Shown here piece by piece: positions 39,454 through 45,804 of a stretch of DNA of 45,804 nt (positions are counted from its first letter, which is position 1; each line of letters begins with the position of its first letter). Both the position numbers and the translations under genes were made by a program. The stretch is from Rikenella microfusus. Lineage in GTDB: Bacteria > Bacteroidota > Bacteroidia > Bacteroidales > DYQK01. The notes beneath the pieces were generated by a model. It was not told where the DNA came from, did no database searches, and saw only the letters and a list, made by a program, of their open reading frames with translations. The stretch lies in contig DYQK01000008.1 of the NCBI GenBank assembly GCA_020719385.1, positions 1-45,804 on the forward strand, read 5' to 3'.

Positions 39454-39498
39454 GGGACAATTTGCAAATTATTTCTGTTTAATTTTGCGAATTGTCCC
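39454..39498. repeat. Long imperfect palindrome between hppA and the DUF29-like gene
   Basis: GGGACAATTTGCAAATTA (39454-39471) pairs with TAATTTTGCGAATTGTCCC (39480-39498) with one mismatch and one bulge. It lies 24 bases after the hppA stop and may act as its terminator or as an RNA stem. The flanking GTAGGGACAA style also recalls small dispersed palindromes, but only one copy is in the window. Confidence 0.65.
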
Positions 39499-39522
39499 CA
39501 TTTTTATTTTGCGAATATTATT

Positions 39523-41940
39523 TTATTTGATTCGCATTTTGTAAAATGAACGCCAAACAAAAACAAGAGCAATGGCAAAAAATATTAATCCGACATACGT
39601 TGCGATGCCTCGAAAAGCATCAGAAATTGCAATTTCCATTGCCAAAAGTCCGAATAAAGTAGTAAACTTAATTATCGGATTCATCGCAACAGACGAAGTA
39701 TCTTTGAATGGGTCGCCTACGGTATCACCGACAACGCAAGCATTGTGTAATTCTGTGCCTTTTTCTTTCAAATCAACTTCAACAACTTTCTTTGCGTTGT
39801 CCCAACAACCACCTGCATTTGCCATGAAAATTGCTTGAAACAACCCAAAAACAGCAATCGAAATCAAATACGCAATAAAAAACGCAACTGCCGCAGATAC
39901 CTTCGCTTTTAGAACAATATTATCACCTGCCGCAGAAATATCGCCCGGAGCAGACAAAAACGCAAACGCAAGAGCAAAAGAAAAGACAGCAATAAAAATG
40001 TTAAACATCCCTTTTTGGGCATATTGCGTACAAATTTTTACTACTTGCTTCGATTTCTCTATTGACGCACTCAAACTGGCATTTTCATCCAAATTGATAT
40101 TTTTCTTTATATATTCCACCGCTTGATACGCTCCTGTAGTTACCGCCTGAATGGAAGCACCTGTAAACCAATAAATTACTGCTCCACCGCAAAGTAAACC
40201 AAAAATCGTGTAAGGGTTCAATAAATTCAAAATCAATTCAGGTTCAATTCCGAGTTTATTTTTGATAACTAATATCAATGAAAATATCATTGTTGTTGCA
40301 CCGACAACCGCTGTTCCGATTAATACGGGTTTGGCGGTTGCTTTAAAAGTATTTCCTGCTCCGTCATTTGCCTCAAGATAATGTTTCGCCTTATCGAAAT
40401 CGGGTTTAAAACCGAAGTCTCTTTCTATTTCTTTGTCAACATCTTTGCGAGATTCTATCAACGAAAGTTCATAAACTGACTGTGCGTTGTCGGTTACAGG
40501 TCCATAACTGTCTACTGCGATAGTTACTGGTCCCATTCCCAAAAATCCGAAGGCAACTAAACCGAAAGCAAAAATTGATTCGTAATGCATAAAATTGTTT
40601 AATCCTTTCGAACTCACATAAAAAGCGATGAACATCAACAGGAGAAAAACCATTCCTTTCCAAAAAGCACTAAAATTTCCTGCAACTAATCCTGACAAAA
40701 TGTTCAATGAAGGACCACCTTGACGTGAAGCAATAACAACTTCTTTTACGTGAGCCGATTTCGGTGAAGTGAACAGTTTTGTAAACTCAGGAATCAATGC
40801 GGCACCTAATGTGCCGCAACTAATTATCACAGAAAGAGTAAACCATAACTCATGAGGCAAATGCCCAATTAAAATTTTGCTGATGATAAAAGTTGCAGCG
40901 ATAGATAAAATGGAGCTTATCCACACTAACGAGGTTAAAGGTTCTTCGAAATCCATTTCATCTTTGTCCGAATAACGAAGTTTACTGATAAAACGGTTGA
41001 TGTAAAACGCAACAATGGAGGTAAAAATCATTAAAATACGCATCGCAAAAATCCAGGTCAACAATTCTTTTTGATTTTCGACATCCATTACGGCAAGAAC
41101 AATAAAACTTATTAACGCAACGCCTGTTACGCCATAAGTTTCGAAACCGTCTGCTGTCGGACCAACACTGTCGCCTGCATTATCGCCTGTGCAGTCAGCA
41201 ATAACTCCAGGATTTCGCGGGTCGTCTTCTTTGATTTTGAACACAATTTTCATCAAGTCAGAACCAATATCGGCAATTTTTGTGAAAATGCCGCCCGCAA
41301 TACGCAACGCACTTGCTCCCAACGACTCGCCGATAGCGAAACCAAGAAAACTTGCTCCAGCATGCTCGCGAGGAACGAATAATAAAATTATCAACATCAT
41401 TATTAACTCGACACAAATCAATAAAACGCCGATACTCATTCCTGCGTCAAGAGGAATATTCAACAACTTCAAGGGTTTTCGCTCCAACGAGGCAAAAGCC
41501 ATTCGACTATTCGCAAGAGTATTCATTCGTATTCCGAACCACGCAACGCCATAAGAACCAAGAATACCAATAACCGTCCAGAAAAGAATCAAAACTACGC
41601 CGCCGAAACCTGTTTCCTGCAGATAACCAAAGTAAAAACCGATACATACAGCAATGAAAACAAATAAAATAGCGAGAAATTTGCCCTGCTGAGTGAGATA
41701 AGTTTTACAAGTCTCAAAAATTGTACCTGCCACATCCAACATTGACTGATGGGCTTTGAGGTTTCGCACTTTGTAATATTGATAAACCCCAAACAATAAT
41801 CCCAAAAAACACATCGCAAAACCAAACATCAACAATGAATTTTGCGAATCCGAAAGAGATGGAATTTTTAAATCTGCTTCACTTGCCCAAGTTGTAAAAG
41901 GCAATAGAAGAGATAACAGAAAGAGAAATTTCTTTTTCAT
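39523..41940 (-). CDS. hppA: Membrane-bound proton/sodium-translocating pyrophosphatase
   Basis: 805 residues from the ATG at 41940. The track start at 41985 lies inside the -7 box. About 16 membrane helices are expected. Substrate motifs are DIGSDLMKIVFKIKEDDPRNPG, DCTGDNAGDSVGPTADGFETYG, DSYGPVTDNA and DTVGDPFKDT near the C-terminus. These supply the Asp/Lys set that binds Mg-pyrophosphate. GAGNTFKATAK carries Lys where potassium-dependent enzymes have Ala, suggesting potassium independence, as in a divergent proton-pumping subgroup. The N-terminal hydrophobic stretch may be a signal anchor (LLLPFTTWASEADLK). The enzyme couples PPi hydrolysis to ion export at the inner membrane. Confidence 0.95.
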   Translation of the reverse strand: MKKKFLFLLSLLLPFTTWASEADLKIPSLSDSQNSLLMFGFAMCFLGLLFGVYQYYKVRNLKAHQSMLDVAGTIFETCKTYLTQQGKFLAILFVFIAVCIGFYFGYLQETGFGGVVLILFWTVIGILGSYGVAWFGIRMNTLANSRMAFASLERKPLKLLNIPLDAGMSIGVLLICVELIMMLIILLFVPREHAGASFLGFAIGESLGASALRIAGGIFTKIADIGSDLMKIVFKIKEDDPRNPGVIADCTGDNAGDSVGPTADGFETYGVTGVALISFIVLAVMDVENQKELLTWIFAMRILMIFTSIVAFYINRFISKLRYSDKDEMDFEEPLTSLVWISSILSIAATFIISKILIGHLPHELWFTLSVIISCGTLGAALIPEFTKLFTSPKSAHVKEVVIASRQGGPSLNILSGLVAGNFSAFWKGMVFLLLMFIAFYVSSKGLNNFMHYESIFAFGLVAFGFLGMGPVTIAVDSYGPVTDNAQSVYELSLIESRKDVDKEIERDFGFKPDFDKAKHYLEANDGAGNTFKATAKPVLIGTAVVGATTMIFSLILVIKNKLGIEPELILNLLNPYTIFGLLCGGAVIYWFTGASIQAVTTGAYQAVEYIKKNINLDENASLSASIEKSKQVVKICTQYAQKGMFNIFIAVFSFALAFAFLSAPGDISAAGDNIVLKAKVSAAVAFFIAYLISIAVFGLFQAIFMANAGGCWDNAKKVVEVDLKEKGTELHNACVVGDTVGDPFKDTSSVAMNPIIKFTTLFGLLAMEIAISDAFRGIATYVGLIFFAIALVFVWRSFYKMRIK

Positions 41941-41982
41941 TTCTTCAAATTTTTTTTGTTTATAACATTTTTTATTGTTTTG

Positions 41983-41990
41983 CAAAAATA
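41983..41990 (-). promoter_or_regulatory. -7 box of hppA
   Basis: The minus strand reads TATTTTTGC at plus 41983-41990, about 43 bases upstream of the ATG at 41940. No clear -33 was found. Confidence 0.5.
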
Positions 41991-42086
41991 GAAAACTTTA
42001 ATTAAAAAACAAATTTTTCGCAAAAAATTTTTCGCAAAAAAAGTAAAAATGAAATTTTTTTAATAATTTTTAAAAAATTTTTTATT

Positions 42087-42122
42087 TTTGAGTAAAAAAT
42101 TTAAAAAAAAATTATACTTTTG
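42087..42122 (+). promoter_or_regulatory. Promoter of the lamin-tail protein gene
   Basis: TACTTTTG (42115-42122) with TTTG (42087-42090) at a 24-base spacing, longer than ideal. A TATTTTTG at 42083-42090 could be a second -7 box. Confidence 0.45.
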
Positions 42123-42150
42123 CCCTATAATTTAAAAAAAAATTACTCGT

Positions 42151-43116
42151 ATGAAAAAATTATTGTTTTCATTCTTTACTTTTCTTTTGGGAATATTTTC
42201 GTTGTATTCTCAAGGTTGTTCCGATTTGTTTATCTCGGAATATGTTGAAGGAGGCGGCAACAACAAAGCCATCGAAATCTATAACCCAACTAAAAATCCC
42301 ATTTCTCTGTCAACGTATATTTTGTGTCGTTACAGCAATGGCAGCCTGACAATCACTGCGTCAGTTTCATTGTCAGGTGCAACAATTCCCTCCTACGGCA
42401 CAAGAGTCATTGTTTTAGACAAGAGAACGCCAGGATTAATAGGGCAAGACACAATGGTTGATTTAAAATTACAAGCAAAAGCAGACACTTTTTTGTGTCC
42501 CATTTACAACGACAACAGCGTGATGTACTTCAATGGCAATGACGCAGTGACACTCGAAAAAGTTGACGGAACTTTGGTTGATATTTTTGGAAAAATCGGC
42601 GAAAATCCTGCCATCGGAAACGGAACAGGCAGCGAAGGCGGTTGGACGAATAGAGATACTTTAAATTATTGCTCAGGCCCCAAATACTGGACTGCTTGGA
42701 CAATGAACCACACAATGATTCGCAAAAAAGCCGTTAAAAAAGGTGTTGTCTCGAATCCTGCAAGTTTTAATGCCTCAGTAGAATGGGATACTTTACCCAA
42801 CAACACTTTTACCAATCTCAAAACGCATACTTGCGACTGCAGCCAAGTTTCTGTTCAAGAAATTTCGGAAAAACCACACAACGCATTTTTCTTCCCAAAT
42901 CCTGCAGTTAATCAGAATTTTTTAGTAAAAGCAACGCACATTATCGCTAATGTTGAGGTAACAAATATTTCGGGACAAACAATTTACAAAAAACAAAATC
43001 CCGACCAACGCGGCGATATGACGGTCAATTTAGGAAATTGTGCATCAGGAATGTATTTTGTAAAAATTACGTTCGCAGATAAAACGGTTATCACCGAAAA
43101 GATTTTTGTAAAATAA
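42151..43116 (+). CDS. T9SS-secreted lamin-tail-domain protein
   Basis: 321 residues with a signal peptide (about 1-21, ending LYSQ). A lamin-tail-like domain (about 23-180) begins DLFISEYVEGGGNNKAIEIYN, the hallmark of this immunoglobulin-fold family in secreted bacterial proteins, which often accompany nucleases. No nuclease domain is attached here. A linker with Cys pairs (TCDCSQV) leads to a type A T9SS sorting domain (about 240-321: AFFFPNPAVNQNFLVKA, VEVTNISGQTIYKKQ, SGMYFVKI). It is likely cell-surface or released. A terminator follows. Confidence 0.88.
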   Translation: MKKLLFSFFTFLLGIFSLYSQGCSDLFISEYVEGGGNNKAIEIYNPTKNPISLSTYILCRYSNGSLTITASVSLSGATIPSYGTRVIVLDKRTPGLIGQDTMVDLKLQAKADTFLCPIYNDNSVMYFNGNDAVTLEKVDGTLVDIFGKIGENPAIGNGTGSEGGWTNRDTLNYCSGPKYWTAWTMNHTMIRKKAVKKGVVSNPASFNASVEWDTLPNNTFTNLKTHTCDCSQVSVQEISEKPHNAFFFPNPAVNQNFLVKATHIIANVEVTNISGQTIYKKQNPDQRGDMTVNLGNCASGMYFVKITFADKTVITEKIFVK

Positions 43117-43131
43117 TTTTTCAAATTCTTC

Positions 43132-43161
43132 AAAAACCCGCAAAAAATCTTGCGGGTTTTT
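43132..43161 (+). terminator. Terminator after the lamin-tail gene
   Basis: A 12-bp stem, AAAAACCCGCAA (43132-43143) with TTGCGGGTTTTT (43150-43161). The T-rich arm is followed by ATAACT. Confidence 0.9.
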
Positions 43162-43184
43162 ATAACTCTAATTTAAAAAAATTT

Positions 43185-45804
43185 ATGAAACGATTTTTTT
43201 TTCTTTTCATTTTTCAAATTTGTTTTCTCTCAATTTTTGCACAGAAAACTCAAATTTCGGGAATAATTCGAGATTCAGAAAGTAAAGAATCTTTGCCCAA
43301 CGCAACCATTTGGTTTGCAGATGGAATCGGTACGGTCACCGACATTGATGGAAATTTTTCTATCGAAGTGAACAACGGCACTTATAATGTTAAAATCTCT
43401 TTTGTTGGTTATGAAACCGTAATGCAAAAAGTTGATGCAGCGGGAACGCCTATTGCGTTAAATACCGATTTGAATCCCTCCATTGCGTTGGAAGAAGTGC
43501 GTGTTACCGCAGACGTTGCGCGTGCAAGAGAAACACCTGTTGCCTTCACAAATATTTTACCTGCCAAAATCGAGGAGCAAATTGCAGGTAGAGACTTGCC
43601 GATGGTTCTCAACACAACACCCGGCGTTTACGCAACACAGCAAGGCGGCGGAGACGGTGACGCAAGAATCACAATTCGAGGTTTTACTCAACGAAATGTC
43701 GCAGTAATGTTAGACGGAATTCCTGTCAATGATATGGAAAATGGTTGGGTTTATTGGTCTAATTGGTTCGGACTTGATGCAGTAACGCGTTCTGTTCAAG
43801 TACAACGCGGACTCGGTGCCTCAAAACTTGCACTTCCTTCTGTCGGCGGAACAATGAACATTATGAGTAAAGGTATCGAAGACAAAAAAGGAATCACCGT
43901 CAAGCAAGAAGTCGGAAGCGGCGGTGCTTTGCGTACCTCGTTAGGTTTAACATCAGGAAAATTAGCAAACGGATGGGGAGTAACACTTGCTTTTTCGTAC
44001 AAAAAAAGCGATGGACTTGTCGACCAAACTTGGAGCGAAGGTTGGTTTTACTTCGTCAGAATCGACAAACGAATCGGAAAACACTTATTTACCGTCTCCG
44101 CTCTCGGTGCTCCGCAAGAACACGGACAAAGAAGTTATAAATCTTCTATCGCAACTTTCGACAAAAAATACGGTGCAAGTATTTTCGATGGCGATAAAAA
44201 ATTATATGAACTCGCAAGTCAATATGATGCGGTGAAAAAATATTCTTTCGACCCTAAGAATCAAGATAAAGTAGTGAAAATCTTATCCGATTTCGAAACT
44301 GCTTATCCTCAGTATATTAATTCCGATTGGAAAAAATATACAGACTCAGCAGAAGTGTTATTCAATCCGTTGAAAAAATTTTATGATGCTTTCCCAAATT
44401 ATGTTGACACAAACGAAGCAAAAAATTACGGACGTTATTACAGCTCAGAATGGGGATATTTGAACGGAGAAAAGAAAAATGATAAAGTTAATTTTTATCA
44501 CAAACCACAATTTACCCTGCGAGATGTTTGGACTATCCATAAAGATTTAACCATTTCGAGTAATTTATATCTCTCCATTGGAAATGGCGGCGGAACGCAA
44601 CTCACAAATCGACCAACAATTATCAAAGATGGACAAGTTTTGTTAGATTTTCAAAAAGTTTATGACAACAACTTAATTGCCGCAAACAGAGGAACCGGAA
44701 CAAACTCTATTATTCGAGCCTCAATGAACGACCATTTTTGGTATGGATTCCTCTCTACAGCAACTCTTTCTTTGAATCAAAATTTTACTCTATCAGGTGG
44801 AATTGACCTGCGAAGTTATGAAGGAGACCATTATAACAAAATTTATGATATGCTCGGAGGTGCATATTACAACGATGTTTCCTCAAACAATGTTCCGTCA
44901 AACCAATCTTCCCTCATTTTTAGCAAAACAGATGAAAATAGAATTGGCAGAAACTATCTCGGACAAGTAAGATGGGGCGGACTTTTTGGGCAAATCGAGT
45001 ATAAACAAGAAAAATTCAGTGCCTTTCTCAACATCTCAACTGCTTACAGCGCATACAAACGAATCGATTATTTTCAAAAGAAAATGATAGAATTACCTGA
45101 CACAACTCTCCTTGTCGGAGTAAAATGGAATAACTCGCAAACGGCTATCATTCCCGATTCCGTCAAATATCAAGGAAAAGCATACACTATTTTCTCACCC
45201 GAAGCAAAAACTAACACCGTAGATTGGCAGCAATTTTGGAGTTATACTTTCAAAGGTGGAATGAATTACAATTTTAACGAATATTTGAATGCGTTTTTTA
45301 ATCTCGGATATCTCACAAAAGCACCGCGTTTCAACAATGTCATTGACAACACGAACCGTTTAATGAAAGACATTGAAAACGAAATTGTTAAAGCAGCCGA
45401 AATTGGGGCAACGTTTAAAATTTCTAAATTTGTAACGAATGTCAACCTTTATTATACCATTTGGGAAAATAAACCCGTAGAATCGGCAAGTTCAATACAA
45501 ATTGGAGATGTACGATATTCGTTTAATATCAACGGAATGAATGCTTTACACAAAGGAATCGAACTCGATTTTGCTTTTAAACCAATCAAAAAAGTTGATA
45601 TTGAAGGAACAGTCTCGCTCGGAGACTGGAGATGGACATCAAGCGACACTGCTTATTTCGAAGACGATGACGGAAACTACATTATTGTTGGTGGAAAAAG
45701 GCAATTTGTTGCTTTCGATGCTAATAATGTTCACGTCTCAGATGCTGCTCAAACACAATTCGGAGGAAGCGTACGTTATGAAATCATCAAAAATTTGTAC
45801 GTAA
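43185..45804 (+). CDS. TonB-dependent receptor, 3' truncated by window edge
   Basis: Absent from the ORF track because no stop is reached. From the ATG at 43185 the frame stays open for 873 codons. A signal peptide (MKRFFFLFIFQICFLSIFAQ) precedes a carboxypeptidase-regulatory-like domain (about 23-105, with GIIRDSESKESLPNATIWF) and a plug domain (about 125-235, with ITIRGFTQRNVAVMLDGIPVNDMENG and RGLGASKLALPSVGGTMNI). Barrel strands follow. It would import a TonB-dependent ligand across the outer membrane. A SusD-like partner could lie beyond the right edge. No promoter was seen in the short gap after the terminator. Confidence 0.92.
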   Translation, partial: MKRFFFLFIFQICFLSIFAQKTQISGIIRDSESKESLPNATIWFADGIGTVTDIDGNFSIEVNNGTYNVKISFVGYETVMQKVDAAGTPIALNTDLNPSIALEEVRVTADVARARETPVAFTNILPAKIEEQIAGRDLPMVLNTTPGVYATQQGGGDGDARITIRGFTQRNVAVMLDGIPVNDMENGWVYWSNWFGLDAVTRSVQVQRGLGASKLALPSVGGTMNIMSKGIEDKKGITVKQEVGSGGALRTSLGLTSGKLANGWGVTLAFSYKKSDGLVDQTWSEGWFYFVRIDKRIGKHLFTVSALGAPQEHGQRSYKSSIATFDKKYGASIFDGDKKLYELASQYDAVKKYSFDPKNQDKVVKILSDFETAYPQYINSDWKKYTDSAEVLFNPLKKFYDAFPNYVDTNEAKNYGRYYSSEWGYLNGEKKNDKVNFYHKPQFTLRDVWTIHKDLTISSNLYLSIGNGGGTQLTNRPTIIKDGQVLLDFQKVYDNNLIAANRGTGTNSIIRASMNDHFWYGFLSTATLSLNQNFTLSGGIDLRSYEGDHYNKIYDMLGGAYYNDVSSNNVPSNQSSLIFSKTDENRIGRNYLGQVRWGGLFGQIEYKQEKFSAFLNISTAYSAYKRIDYFQKKMIELPDTTLLVGVKWNNSQTAIIPDSVKYQGKAYTIFSPEAKTNTVDWQQFWSYTFKGGMNYNFNEYLNAFFNLGYLTKAPRFNNVIDNTNRLMKDIENEIVKAAEIGATFKISKFVTNVNLYYTIWENKPVESASSIQIGDVRYSFNINGMNALHKGIELDFAFKPIKKVDIEGTVSLGDWRWTSSDTAYFEDDDGNYIIVGGKRQFVAFDANNVHVSDAAQTQFGGSVRYEIIKNLYV

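Noticed and set aside
42151-43116. Extracellular nuclease
   Set aside because: Lamin-tail domains often accompany nucleases, but no endonuclease/exonuclease motif is present in this protein.

Overview
The window looks like chromosomal DNA from an AT-rich member of the Bacteroidota. Many genes carry promoter boxes of the Bacteroidetes type (TTTG, about 19-21 bases, then TAnnTTTG, often followed by GCAGC). I saw no Shine-Dalgarno pattern. There are type IX secretion (T9SS) C-terminal sorting domains, two TonB-dependent receptors with carboxypeptidase-regulatory N-domains, a GldM-like domain, a propeller/Y_Y_Y sensor and a Bacteroidetes-style NusB. The order within the phylum cannot be fixed from this sequence. 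Many ORF-track starts were moved to internal ATGs because the listed start is TTG or GTG, or lies upstream of the apparent promoter.

Layout. 1-2.5 kb: a short orphan RNA unit, then a minus-strand cluster of a secreted beta-sandwich protein, a secreted caspase-like protein with 45-bp perfect repeats, and a small PBECR-like nuclease. 2.6-9.0 kb: a giant T9SS-exported adhesin-like protein. 9.1-10.2 kb: a pyruvoyl arginine decarboxylase behind a hairpin-rich leader, then a 63-codon remnant of an Rpn/PD-(D/E)XK nuclease. 10.2-16.4 kb: aspS, a PD-(D/E)XK-like protein, a propeller-SpoIIE phosphatase sensor and tRNA-Met. 16.5-21.8 kb: an AmgK-RapZ fusion, a flotillin behind a duplicated promoter, an orphan GldM-like C-domain, an outer-membrane barrel and a small membrane protein. 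21.9-27.0 kb: a TonB receptor, nusB, an isolated pstC-like permease and lspA. 27.2-31.3 kb: an LtaS-type sulfatase, rpmE2 (L31 type B), a TerB/J-domain membrane protein and a small T9SS protein. 31.3-35.8 kb: a large degenerate M48-like protein, an LptF/LptG permease, a GNAT acetyltransferase and rpmH (too short for the ORF track). 36.0-42.0 kb: a SpoIIAA/STAS-like protein, queD, mnmG, a 36-codon small gene, a DUF29-like protein and a membrane pyrophosphatase. 42.1-45.8 kb: a lamin-tail T9SS protein and a TonB receptor that runs off the right edge and is missing from the ORF track.

Most of the window is ordinary core and envelope biology: translation, tRNA wobble modification by MnmG and QueD, lipoprotein and LPS maturation, and nutrient uptake. 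The accessory signals are the caspase/PBECR cluster, the reduced Rpn gene, the decarboxylase with its leader, the degenerate metalloprotease, and several repeats (a REPIN-like twin hairpin, a promoter-bearing tandem repeat, the 45-bp coding repeat). No CRISPR array, IS element, prophage or rRNA was seen. No gene-free stretch exceeds 300 bases. All domain calls are from reading the sequences, without database searches.
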